From Ficedula albicollis (taxonomy: Eukaryota > Chordata > Aves > Passeriformes > Muscicapidae): a stretch of 64,000 bases of DNA. This document shows positions 1 to 14,508 of the stretch, piece after piece. A program made the translations under genes and the position numbers. The stretch lies in NCBI RefSeq assembly GCF_000247815.1, contig NC_021678.1, positions 11,863,322-11,927,321 on the forward strand. Direction: 5' to 3'. Position 1 is the stretch's first letter; each line of letters begins with the position of its first letter. A model generated the notes under the pieces. That model had not been told where the DNA came from. It searched no databases and worked only from the letters and a program-made list of their open reading frames with translations.

Positions 1-768
<768 letters not shown>

Positions 769-1194
769 TTAGGAATGCAGAGCTTGTCCATGAACCACCA
801 CTCACACTACCATCCTATCAAACTGAGTCTGCAGTTGCACTACACTATCATTAGAGCATTTTTACCCAAGTTACAAACATTCTGCACAGCCCAGGAGGTA
901 CAAGAGAACTTGTTTGAGCAGCACAGAGATGAACAGAGGAAGCAAAAGGGCATGGGATAGCTGTTACAAGTGAAGTAAAATGCAGAATAATTCATTTCAC
1001 ACTAATAGAAACATAATAAAAACATAGAAAAGACATCATTTACAGAGGGAAGCAAAGAAAAAAGATCTCTTTTCTGTTCAGCTGGTTTTTTTTTTTCAAA
1101 AGATGAATTGGAGAGAAACCCACGTGCATGAATTAATTTCTAAAACTGCTATGAGCTACCATTCTTGAATAGATAAACAGGAGAATGATGTATG

Positions 1195-1310
1195 GATACA
1201 AAGTTAGGCACTTAAATCTATATCTGACCCAGCACAACCCCTAAATGTGTATTTCCATTATGTGCCTAATCTTGTAGTCAATGAAGGTAATTCTGTGCTT
1301 ACAGGAAAAT
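1195..1310. repeat. Possible relic of an old amniote interspersed repeat
   Basis: The patch contains gttaggcacttaaatct, then ttatgtgcctaatcttg and gtcaatgaag. From memory this spacing of 'taggcacctaaat' and 'gtcaatg' blocks is typical of an old repeat common in turtles and crocodilians and found as relics in birds. I cannot name the family and the match is partial. Confidence 0.25.
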
Positions 1311-1996
1311 CACACTTATGGACTATGAAGATGCAGAGATTTCTTAGAGTGAAAAAGAGCATGCAACCCCTTCTAAAGACATGAAAGGGGTCATTATTCC
1401 TGAAAATGTGGCCTCTCCCTTACGCACACACACTCAGAGAAGACCAGGCCCTGTTACAGAAACCACCCACTCTGCAGTAAGCAGAGCCCCAGAGAGTGAC
1501 TGCAAGTGAAACCTGGCTCCCATGAGTGCACCCAGCCAAGACACCCCACAAAGCCTCCAGCAAGATCCACCTGAGCCTCAAAGCTGCCTATTTAATTCCA
1601 GCATCAGAAGAGACTCTGGTAAAAAGCCAGCCAGATATGAGGACACAGTGAGAAGTTTCACTGGAACAAAGTGCAGACTAATTGAAAAATCCTGCAGTGG
1701 AAAGAAATCAACTTCTCAAGTGGAAGTGCTTGGGCTTTTTTCTTCTTTAAAGGATTCTTTACAAAACCCTCGGAACAAAAAAATGCTTCATGTTTAATCT
1801 TTAACTAAGTGCTTTCCTGAGGTGCTGCAAACTGAACACAAACCAACAGATTATATGGGTGGGTGAGAACCAGAAGACTACTGAAAACCTAAGATGCCAC
1901 AGTGGTTTAGAGTAGTAAGAGCTCTAGATGTAATTTCAGCCTTGCTCGTTTAAAAGAGACAAGTGCAGAATCCTCTAAGATTGAGGCTTCTGTTTT

Positions 1997-2024
1997 CATA
2001 TCTTAATTTTCTAATTAAGATATG
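1997..2024. repeat. Perfect 12-bp inverted repeat with 4-nt loop
   Basis: Arms are catatcttaatt (1997-2008) and aattaagatatg (2013-2024), exact reverse complements separated by ttct. The arms are AT-rich. It could form a cruciform or RNA hairpin, or be a chance AT-rich palindrome. Confidence 0.8.
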
Positions 2025-5000
2025 TCTTTTCACCAAATAACACAATCATAAGCAGTAGCTAACTGTCATTTCAGGGTACACCACCTTCTTTTCCCAGTAG
2101 CTACTCACATGTACTGTTAATACAGAACAAATTCCAAAGAAACTAACTGCAAAGTCATATTTGTGGGGGAAAAAAAGGAACCTGCTTTACCAAAAACACA
2201 CACAAGTACAGTTTTTCAGTACAAGAAACAATTGGATTTTCTCATGTTAAATGGCCACACAAGAAAAATACTTCTAGCCTGGGCCATTGCTGTGAATTAA
2301 TCACACATTTGGACAAAGAAGAAGTAGTAATTTTCTTGCATTTATCAAGCAGAAGGTCAAGAGCGGTGTTTAGGGAGGCATTTTAGAGCTCTGCCGTGAC
2401 AAAAAAGGGACATCGTTTCTTTATGTAACTAAATATGGTCACTCGGAAATTGCCAGCCTCACATGTAGCCTACAAAAAGCATCCCCTCCAGCTCTGTGAA
2501 ATGTTCCAGCAACGAGTGTCAGTCTAAGCTGCTTCTCTATTAGCCAAGGAATCTGTCAACAAGCATTTGATCAAATTATACTCACCTTTTATCCCTGGCA
2601 TATCATCACTAATGTGCCAGTGACAAAGGCCCCCCTCCCCCTTTCCAGCCGCCTGGAGATACAAATTCCTGCCTCACAGGGCTCCTTCCCTTGGCCACGG
2701 CCGCTGGAGCTGGGGAAACACGAACAAAGTGTTCTGCCGAACACTTAACGCAGCCATCACACAGTAATAGAGGATGAGTAATAGTGGATGCTGAGCACTT
2801 TCACAGCCCGGTGTAATTACTACAGAATCATCCATCTTAGACGAGGCTAGGATGGGAGAAGGGAGCTGCTCCTTCTGCACACCTATGTGCACTTGACAAG
2901 TAAGATAAAAATCAACAGTCCAACGGATCTAAGGGCATGAATCTGCAAACAAAAGGCAAACCTGCTTGGAAAAAAAAGCAGTGTAACTCCTGGAAAAAGA
3001 ATATGCCAATGAGAGCATTGTTTTGGTGAGGTGAAGATAAGAAAACATCTTAATGAGTTTTATTATATTATTACCAATATCCAGTATGCAGACTTATACA
3101 GGGAAAATGTAAACCATAAAGAACAAAGAGGTCCTCAAGATAAGCTGGGTGGTATTATTCTACAAGTTATCTGGAGAGGATTCCTGTTTTTAGAAACTAA
3201 GAGACTGCAGGTAAAAAACCTAGCAAATTTACTCATCCCTATCACAGCACTCATTATGGAGAGGTTCAACCTTTCCTCCCCCGGGACTTTTCAACTCATG
3301 TACCGTGTATAATAATCACTCTCTTCCCTGTGTTGGTACTTGTGCATGGAATGAAAACAAAGCTGTGTCTAGCCACCTTAGGAGTTACCAGTTCCCCTCT
3401 GACCTGCTCTATCCTCCCTGTAAAGGAGTCTGCTCTCTCCTGCTGGAAAACACAGGGCAGCCTCCCATCTCTTCTGCCCCATCCACCTCCACTGCTCTGC
3501 TCTTTGCTCGGTAAGATGAATATATACCCTGACAACACACATCTGGTACAGCTGGCTTCTGGAGAACATCACTTCCTGGGCTATTCAAACAAGATAAAAC
3601 AAACTCAAAATGAATTTACAGATTACACTATTCATCTTTAGTGTACTTAGTTACTGCTTTTTATGCTGACAGTATTAGGCGTATCTCAACTCATTTACAC
3701 TCAAAGCACGAGAATTTCAGTATCATACTATAATGAACAGATAAAGCAGCAAGCACAAAGGACAGCTACAGATGGTGCCAACAGTCAGTCTCACCCTCTC
3801 TTAGCACAGCCAAGCAGCTGCTTTTTCTCCCCCTCTGCCCCTCCTCCTTGTACAACAGGAGCACAGATTTTGCAGATGGACCATCCACACCGTCTCTCGC
3901 AGCCCCTTGCTGCGGCAGTTTAATGATCAGATTTAAATCGTGTTCCTCTGCTGCATTGCTACAATGTCCCTTGCATACAATGATGTGCCTTTCCTGCTTA
4001 ACTTGCACTCAACTGTTGCAATGAGAGGAAAGGAAGAATCCTTGAATGTGCACACCACCCCCCCCAAGAAACGCTGCACGTAGCCCCAGGTGTAAAATAC
4101 AACCTGGTTAATACACCAACATTGACATTTTCTTTCAACCCCTGTTCAGTCAGAGGCCTCTGCTAGTTCATGCAAAAAGATGCAGAATAATGGCAATCAA
4201 ATAAGGTACTGACAGCTAAAGTGTATTCACATTTGTTTGGCTTAAAGGGACACTCTCTGGGATGATTGGTGCAATATTTGACCTACTTTTCTCCATCTGC
4301 AAAACCTGTATCATTCTTAATGGGATTGCATTTTACTTTTAGCAGTGATCTCTTTCCATAGGAATAAATCAATACTGATTTGCTAATGACGACTGCGTTA
4401 AGAAACCAACACAGACACGAGCAGCCTCAGCTTTCACATTTGTGAAAAGCAGAAATACAGATTTAAAAATAGGAGAGATTTCAATTACAACTAGCCCAAG
4501 GGGTTTCCCTAAGGAAGCAAGAGAAAAACATCAGTTCAGAGATATTCAGCTTGCTGCTACCCAGTCCCATTTTTGTTTTTCTATTCTTTGAAGAGGACCA
4601 GACATGGCAAGAGTGTCTCAGCACAGAATGTGATCAACCTCTCCTTAAAATACTCATAAATACTCCCACACACCCAAAGTTGGCAACACTTTATGTCCAT
4701 AATATAATGCTTCTAAATTTTTTCATTGAAAAAGAATCAAAAGACATGGCAATGTATCCACATTGAGATCCTGGGGACACAAAGGGGAAAGAAGGCAGGA
4801 AAGCAATTTTTTTTCCCCCCAGTCAGCCCAAGTCACATTTTAAGCATTTCTGTGCAACCACAGAGCTAAGCCTTGCTTGAAAGAGAAAGGAAGCAATTGT
4901 TGTTTAATCCCCTGCCTCTAGGAGCAAGTCTTTAAGAACATGCCAAATATCACAAGATTTGCAACACAATTATTAGGACCGGCCACATCCCCCGGTATTG

Positions 5001-8000
5001 CTTCTTTCCTGTAAGGGCCCTTTTGTGCTGAAAACCTGCCAGGCAGCACAGAAAGAAAGGTCTCCACTGCTTGCTCCGTGGCACCTTTCCATCCCTCACA
5101 GCCATGAGTTCCCATCACCCAGCAGTAGTATCACAACTGCTTGGTAAGTGCTGGGGCCCTTCCATTAGGAAAATCAAGGACCTGAGCTGGGTGAAGCCAC
5201 AGATCATGCCCAGGCTGCTTGCACCACTTAATACTTCTTGACACCAAATGATGCTGGCATACCCGCAAATATTACATGATAGATGCTGATGATGCAGCTC
5301 AAATGTCATTTTATAGCCACAGCACAGAAGATTGGTACAGCCCATTACAACCCTTTTTGGGCCAGGGAGAAGAAAAAGTGAAGAAACCAGGGTGAGCAGT
5401 CAATGCTACCCTGCAGAGGCACTGCTGCATTTCCCCAGCTGCGCCCAGCCAGCACTGGAGCTGCAATCCTGCCCTGCCTGCTTGTACTCAGCACCGTGCA
5501 AAGTGCCAGGGTAAGCACCTCCGAGTGCACGAGCCCACGGCTCCCTGGAAAGCAAAATACAGAGAAGCACAGCGCTAATCTATTTACCTATTATGATACC
5601 CTAGTATTAGTTACAGCTTATCACCTCAGTAAATCGCTGCCTCTTGTTAGGGAACGTGCTTAAAGGTGCAGCAAACTGCTATTTACAGGCAGACACTATA
5701 TTTACAGCCACAAAGACAGGTGAGGAGGGGATAGGACAACAGCTCAGTAATTTCAATGCCTTCTGCTTCCCGGGAGACTGCTGGAAGAGCACAATAGGAT
5801 TACTGCTTCCTTGCTGCAGTTAAGCTGCAGCAGATAGTTCAACAGGCAGACTGGCAGACCTGTATTTCTTCCTCGCTGCAATGAAAATATTAGGAAAAAG
5901 GAGGAGTTTGATTTGGAGAACTATCTGTTCAGCACCATCTTGCTAGATTGGTTTCATGCCTCAGAAGCAAATGCATTTGGCTGAAAAAATATTTACAGCA
6001 TAAGTAAGAAAATAGATTATTTTTCACCAATCATATCCATTAATTTTATATTGCTTTTAGAAACACGTTCTTTTTTTTTTTTTACATGGAGAATTCCAGG
6101 TAAGTAGAATACAGAGGTATTGAGTGCTTTCTACTCTCTCCTCTACAGACTGCAATCTAAATAGAGCTTTTATAAAACATCCAGCGAGGTAATTTGGTGG
6201 GGAGGGAAGGGAAGCAGCAATGAGAATGAGAGGAGTGGAAATAACTATTGCCTTGGTTATTTAGAGGAATTATTCTTTCTACACAGAAAAATGGAGACTG
6301 TATCACGTTTGGAAAAATACACTGAAAATGTTAACCACCTAAAGCTCGATGTGCTGACAGTATTAGAAAAATAAGGTCAATTGCATTAAAAGGATGAAAT
6401 CTTTGCTATTTTGTGAAACTGAAAATCAGATGTTTTCCTTGTGTTTTAAAAGCCATTTTGCTTTTAAAGAGCTAGGAAAAGGAGAGAGGGAGAAACCAGT
6501 GATGCCAAACTATTTCAAGGATTGATTTTCCTGCAGCTCTCCTTGCATACTCCAGCAGAGCCTGGCAATGGCTGGCTCACCTGTCGGGCAGTGGGTCAGG
6601 GCAGCAAAGCAAGGCCACAAACCCAGGCTGCAACAGTCCATTAGCAGAGATTTGTGTTTGTCCCTCCTCTGCAATTCTCTCAAGGCGCTGCTCCATGGCA
6701 GTGCGACACTCAGCCCTACCCTGTCATTACAGGAGCTTCTGCTCGGTGTCTGCCTCAACACTGACAGCACAAAAGGACTATATACAAAGCCAATTACAGA
6801 GCAAAAGTATTAATTTCACAGCAGTCTGGCTGTTCAACATGGACCCAAAGCAGTTCCCAGGGAGTCCATCCCTCCTCCCAGGCCTATCTCTCTGGCTGCC
6901 AGCAGATGCCCACTTTGCACACAGCAGCCCACGGCACACAGCCAGTGCTCAGTCCCAGGTGTTTGCTTGCACCCAGCTGGCTGCTTTTTTGGAGCACCTG
7001 AGGGTTTTGACTGCTTTTCTTCATCAGGAAAAATCAGTGATGTTACAAGCACATGGAAGTTGGATCAAACTGACTGATTTTATCTAAAAAGTACCAACAC
7101 AAATCTGCTCTGCTGTGGTGAAGAGAACCCCCTCCAAAGGTACACAGATTTTAAAAGTCCTCATCCCAACAACTGCACAGCAAACTGCATGGAACTGAAT
7201 TCCCCAGCAGAGAAAGGGGGCAGCTGGCTCAGATCCTCATTTGAGAGGCATGAACTGCCCTGCTAATGACAACAGAAACACAGAGTTGGCAGTCACAGTT
7301 CAACGCCTTGGAACAGGGCATGACACACATTTCTAACCCTAATATCTAAGTAATGTCCTTTATCAAAAATGCCTCCTTCATCACTATAGCTACAGCTGTG
7401 TCCTGCAGAAATATCCAGCTTTGCCCCAGTAGGATCTGTAATGCAATTATGTATTACAATTAAAAAACAAAAAATCATGCAGGTTTGTAGAAAGATAGAT
7501 AATGAAGGGAACACCTAATTAAACAGAATGTAGTATCACATTAATTAACAGAGATTTTATTCAATAAAACCCTTACTGCAAACCTGAGAGTTATTCAACA
7601 TGTGCTTTCAGGACTGCTGCACGAGACTGACACCATGTACAAAATCTGGTCTTGAATATGGGTCCAGCTTGCCTTGGCATACCTTCAATTCTTCACAAAT
7701 ACCTCTCAAGACACATATATATGTCAGCTTCCCCAAAGGCTCTTGCCAACTGGAGTAGTACATGCTGGAGACACAGATTTGAATGCTGCTATCCTCACCC
7801 CATGCCTTCAGTGGAACTGGGATTCCCTAATTTCCTTCTACACTTGCCAAAACTTGGCAGAAGATCTTACCAGATTCACTACATTAACTTTGAAGTAATA
7901 CATTACAAAACATTGCAACAATGGCTCAATTTGGCAGGCACAAAACACTCTGTACAGACCCAGATAAAATATGTAAGCATCTCATTTAGGCTTAGCTCTA

Positions 8001-8692
8001 CCCAAGCTGCTACATCTGAAAACACAGCCCATTATATAAAGAGAAGACAATACTGGTGAATAGGCTACCAGCAAGTGAATCTTGGATAAGGCTTTCCAAG
8101 GAAATGCACTCCAATAGCATTAGACTGCTTGCTTTCTACTCATCCAATTGTTGGTTTCACTGCTTAGATTTCAAACAACAGCATCTTTCATTGCTGCTGT
8201 GTGCTTTTGTTTTGTAATGCCAGTTCTAGTCATCAACAAATTTCACATATCATCCAGACATCTGAAAAATGAGACTGACACACTTGAACTCATCTTTGGC
8301 TACAGACAAAGCAGTGAACTACAGGTGAGAGGCTCAGTTTCATTTAATCCATCCTCAGCCCTCCAATTACCACTGTAAACAACTCCTGAGCTAACACCAC
8401 CACTAACACCTAAAAGTGCTAGGAAAAAACCCAACAGATAATTTAACAAGAGCTGGTACACAAGGAAGCCAAGCACAATGAGTACAATGATGGAAGAGGG
8501 AAAATCTGGTGTCTATCATTAAAAGAAAGGAAGGAATAACCGCAGAATTCAAGGTTCAGCTTCCTATCATGGAAACCTAACCCAAATTATTCAAAAGGAC
8601 CAAGAGCAAAGTAAAAAAATGAATAACAATCAAAATTGACTTTTCAGAAACATATCATGCCTTACCTCTGTACTTTCTTTAAACTAGCAGAA

Positions 8693-8786
8693 AACAGACC
8701 TCGACCGTAGATCAGTTTGATTTTAGTCAGGCTTTGGTCAACAGACCTCAACTGTAGATCAGTTTGATTTTAGTCAGGCTTTGGTG
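8693..8786. repeat. 47-bp tandem duplication, two copies
   Basis: Copies at 8693-8739 and 8740-8786 start aacagacctc and share gtagatcagtttgatttt. The internal differences are cgaccg versus caactg, both explained by CpG decay in the second copy, plus the last base. Confidence 0.9.
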
Positions 8787-11179
8787 CTGCTTAACATGAC
8801 ATTCTCATAAATAAACAAGAGAGATTAGGTCTAGCTGAACGCAACACAAAATGGCAGAAAACTTAAGGTTTACTATTAAGCCAATAGTCCCTAATAGAAA
8901 TGAGAGTCATCAGACTCCTCAGAGGGCTAATGAAGGCAGTAGCTGTGCTGTGCTGCCAAAGCACACCCAAGCAGCCTCCTCGGCTGCACGAGTGGGACCC
9001 GAGCCTGGGAGATGCACAGCTCTCCCTTCTCTCTACCTCACCACAATGAACAGCCACAAAAGGGGGAGAAATGTAATTAAAATTATTAGAAGAAACCTTA
9101 TCAATATATCCTACATATATACATAGATCAGGGCTTTTGGTGGGTTTGGATTAAGCTTTTTTGTTTTTTACAAGAGGGAAGACTGACAGCAGTACTCTGA
9201 TTTACTGAGTAACAAAGCATTAACTATATCCACAGAACACTAATATATAAGGACACAGGTTAGATATTAGGAGCATCCTAATGCTCTTTAATACCCTAAG
9301 GGATAAGGTGAGGAACTTCCATAAATGGAGATGCAGAGGAAAGGTCAGATACAGATCTAGGGAGAATGGATTCTTCAGCCAAGGAGGCAGGGCATAGATA
9401 ATTTTTTGAAGTCTTTTAGAATCAAATTAAATCTGCATTTGTGAACAGAGGAAATTCAATCAGTCTACATTGGGAAAGTATTTAAATCTGGCTTGTATTC
9501 ACAATTATCTCAAAAAGACATCTTAGCTACAGCGTGGGGAGCTCCTGCAGAGACTGCTGAAGTGGCCATCCAGCCACATGGCTTACTGGCTAAGTTTTAA
9601 AGATGAAAGAAACTGAGAGCAGGTGATGTGCTGAAGGTCACACCATTTGTGACAGAACAGAGGCCCAGAACAGAGAGGATCATACACCTTCCTCTCTTTG
9701 CAAGGAAAAACCACATCCACCACATCAAGGGGTTACTGTTCTGTGCCCACAGTCTCTGTGCCTGCCATGGAACATTTTCAAACAACAACTGTAAAACATC
9801 TGGAGAGGCTTTCAAGGAGGAGAAAAAAATTACAAAAACCACACAACCAAAATTTATAGCAGAAACGTGTTTCCAAAGTTAACACTGCACTGCCAGAACT
9901 CAGAAAAGCTATTTTAGGAACTTTTGCTTTTTGGTTCTGCCGTCTTGCTCTTTGCTTTAACCTTACATTATTTTATATTTTTACAGGAAAAGAATGTTTT
10001 ATCAGGTGTCCTCAGATTTTTTTTTTTTTATTTTCCTATGATTAGCGTAATACAAACTTTGCCAAACTCTCTGTAACTGCTGAAGGAAAAAAAATGCTTG
10101 CTTTCAAAGTTGGGGGTTGCAGGACTGTTCTTCATATTTTCCAAACTTTGTACTTGAGCAGAACTAAGCTAGAAGTACTCTGACCCTATCCTTCCATTCA
10201 CTCTTCATTCTGAAAAAAAATATTACAACTAGGTAAAAAAATCTCTAAGTGCTGAATATGAAAATAGTTAAGGACATCAGGACAGAGAAACTCAGCCTAC
10301 AGCAGTTTTTAGCTTAACTGATTTCTGCTCTAACAACACAGGGCAGAAGATGTGTGCATGCACTGCAGCTTCAAGGTAGCAATGCTTCCCATCTCACTGC
10401 CCAGTTGATGAGGTAGTTTTCTAACAAAGTCATTACTTCTCATTTTTCCCTCTGGTGTCCCACCAACCCCACAAACTTTGTCATCTTCCTTTCCTAGCAA
10501 CCTCCTCTGCTCCTCTGGTACCAATCACCTTTTCTTGAGAATTACCTAATTAATTAACATTCAATTAATATACCAAAGTCAAATACAAAATAATTGTTCC
10601 CAAGCTGCACTGGGAATTTGGTAACTAATCTGAGTAAGAGAAGGGCTTCTGCATCCTTAAAGTTTCATTTCTACTAGCTGTGTCTTCTGGGCTAATGGAT
10701 GTTTCCCACCTGAAACACGGTTGTATTACAGCAGCAGACTTTGTGAGCCATGGATGCTCTTGTAAAGGCATTCTGATACCCCTAAAGACTCCACGTACAC
10801 TATGGTTTTTTTATTTATTACAAATAAAGCAGAAGAAGCAAATAATGTGTGCTCTGTTACAATTAGGGCCACATAGAAAACTCAAGCTGGCATAAAATAA
10901 GAAGCATCTGAACAACCCTACCCCAACCTTCAGCTTATTTTAGTTGTAGTTTCATGATACAAAGTGTTCAGCAGCAGAACTGCCTTGAGGTAGCCCCATC
11001 TTCTGCTGTCTGTGCCCATGCTCTGCTGTAGCCTGCACACTCCCAGCTGTGCTGGAGCATTTCAGCATTTCTTTGTGTGACCACCCTGTGAACCCGACCA
11101 GCTTTTTTTGAATTCTTTTTTTTTTTTTTTTTTTAAATCTTCTTTTTCTTTGTTTCTCTTCCTTTAAAAAAAAAACCCA
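8787..11179. other. Intronic sequence, no gene seen
   Basis: AT-rich, with a T run at 10018-10030, an AT palindromic patch near 10544-10572 and a long T run near 11119-11134. Apart from the MIR/L2-like relic at 9595-9690 I see no exon, RNA gene or repeat that can be named. Confidence 0.55.
9595..9690 (+). repeat. MIR/L2-like ancient repeat relic
   Basis: The stretch aagatgaaagaaactgagag, then ctgaaggtcacacc, then gacagaacagaggcccagaa follows the order and spacing of the 3' part of vertebrate MIR/L2 elements ('agatgaggaaactgaggc ... ccaaggtcacacag ... agtggcagagc'). The call rests on memory of the consensus. Confidence 0.5.
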
Positions 11180-11272
11180 GCCGTTTCCCCCAGGCACGGC
11201 TTTGGTTTCTCCCCAGGCCCACGGAATCCCTGTCGCGGCTGGGGTGCTCGGGCGCTCTGCAGAGGCGGCAGC

Positions 11273-11293
11273 AGGCAGCTGCTCCCTGGCACA

Positions 11294-11357
<64 letters not shown>

Positions 11358-11379
11358 GGCAGCTGCTCCCTGGCACAGG
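11273..11379. repeat. 23-bp direct repeat bracketing a G tract
   Basis: The same 23 bases, beginning aggcagctgctccctggcac, occur at 11273-11295 and 11357-11379, on either side of the G tract. The right copy continues into unique CpG-rich sequence. This fits flank duplication at a failed consensus or gap join, or a real tandem duplication. Confidence 0.9.
11294..11356 (+). repeat. Pure G tract (63 bases), probable assembly artefact
   Basis: An uninterrupted run of G inside a CpG-rich island, bracketed by direct copies of the flank. There is no interruption of any kind, which is not expected of a natural tract of this length. Confidence 0.9.
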
Positions 11380-11479
11380 CGCCACCCGAGACAGGCTCCA
11401 GCGCTCAGGGAGCAGCCGCCGTGCCACGCACACAGAGCGCTGCCGCGAGAGACTCTCCTGTAAAAGCCTAACTACGGAC

Positions 11480-12104
11480 ATTGGTCTTAGACAGATTCGA
11501 AATTGCTGTTTCCTTGTCTTCAGGGGCATGTTTATCATTTTACATAGGTAGAAAGAGGTTATCTACGGAAGAGGGGAGAGGTATAAAAATGAACGTGGCT
11601 AATTGCTTTTTACGAGCATCTGGGGAACAAGCCGATAGAAACCACAGCCCAAACTGATTTTTCAACACCTTTCATTTCTCTGTCTGAAAATAAAAAAGAA
11701 TTGGGGGAGAGAGAAAGAGAAATTTGTGACTACCTCTTATAATGGACATTTGCAGAAGAGCAGAATGCCTAATCCTCACAGAGGACACCTGGATGCCTCT
11801 CCCTGCACACAAGTGCTATAATTTCAGGACTGGAGTGCTGTAAGATAATGTCATCACTGCTCCTGCCATCTATAAATAACTGCATTTGGATCTAGCCGAG
11901 TCACGTGGCAAAGCCGGCCAGCAACACATTCATATATGCGAGCGTGCCTTTGGAAACCCAAATAATTCTAATAATATTGCATGAAATAAGCTTTAGCTTT
12001 CCCAATTTAGCTCTGGTCCATGCACTCACTGCGGCTGCTATTATTTCTTTGTAAAATACTGTTCTTCCTTTGGAAGCTGCTGACTAGAGCATTAGCGGGG
12101 TATT
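11480..12104. promoter_or_regulatory. Candidate conserved regulatory segment between CpG-rich patches
   Basis: About 600 bases of mixed composition between two CpG-rich patches. They contain a CACGTG E-box (agtcacgtggc near 11900-11910), a TATA-like ctataaataact (about 11870), and gaaaccacagc, a RUNX-type core, near 11640. The clustering suggests regulatory DNA. Only short motifs support this, so it is a weak call. Confidence 0.25.
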
Positions 12105-12285
12105 GTGCAAACGCGTCTCGTGTGCTGCTGCGCAGACAGACTGCTCAGAGAGGCAGACAACAATCAATTGCTCCGGCAGCTCGGCGAACCCGCCCGCCCC
12201 TCTCATTGACATCTCCTCTCAGCTTCTGAAAAGGCTCGAGCGCCGCGGCCAGAGGCGATGGGCGGGTGCGAACGGCAGACAGACA
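12105..12285. promoter_or_regulatory. CpG-rich patch next to minisatellite
   Basis: Many CpGs (acgcgtctcg, gctgcgcag, agctcggcgaacccgcccgc, ctcgagcgccgcggcc, atgggcgggtgcg) with a GC-box-like gggcggg. It ends where the 41-bp minisatellite begins. It may be the right half of the same internal island as 11180-11470. Confidence 0.4.
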
Positions 12286-12288
12286 GCC

Positions 12289-12690
<402 letters not shown>

Positions 12691-12874
12691 CTGGAGCAGC
12701 TCCTGATCCAGCCCAGCATGGATGTCACACGCTGGAGCAGCTCCTGATCCATTCCAGCAGGGATGTCACACACCAGAGTGGCTCCTGATCCAGCCCAGCA
12801 TGGATGTCACACTCTGGAGCAGCTCCTGATCCAGCCCAGCATGGATGTCACACGCTGGAGAGGCTCCTGATCCA
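12691..12874 (+). repeat. 41-bp minisatellite, block 2
   Basis: About four and a half more units of the same 41-bp repeat, with variants such as attccagcagggatgtc and cacactctggagcagc. The block ends at ctcctgatcca, where the long G tract starts. Confidence 0.95.
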
Positions 12875-14415
<1,541 letters not shown>

Positions 14416-14508
14416 CTCCTGATCCAGACCAGCATGGATGTCACACACTGGAGCAGCTCCTGATCCAGCCCAGCATGGATGTCACACGCTGGAGCAGCTC
14501 CTGATGCT
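14416..14508 (+). repeat. 41-bp minisatellite, block 3 and right edge
   Basis: Slightly more than two units (ctcctgatccagaccagcat, then cacactggagcagctcctg) end at gctcctgatg, where unique sequence (ctgcactgagctgcag) begins. This fixes the right boundary of the array. Confidence 0.9.

Larger units (their letters stand above)
770..8692. other. AT-rich intronic sequence, no gene seen
   Basis: Short open frames here (for example 1522-1797 and 3330-3641 on plus) have no recognisable protein similarity, no convincing flanking splice sites and biased composition. Noted contents are a hairpin at 1997-2024, an ancient-repeat-like patch near 1195-1330 and short A or T runs. Nothing else could be supported. 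Confidence 0.6.
11180..11470. promoter_or_regulatory. Small CpG-rich island interrupted by a G tract
   Basis: CpG density rises sharply against the AT-rich surroundings (cagccg, cacggc, gtcgcggc, gctcgggcgctc on the left; gcgccacccgag, cagccgccgtgccacg, gctgccgcgagag on the right). A 63-base G tract sits in the middle. It may be an internal promoter or enhancer of ZMIZ1, but no defined start site or exon is visible. Confidence 0.4.

Noticed and set aside
2560..2665. Minus-strand gataaaag|gtgagtat donor with an AG about 23 bases upstream
   Set aside because: The implied 23-nt exon does not encode the residues expected before Ala-Leu-Leu-Ser-Ser and would break the reading phase.
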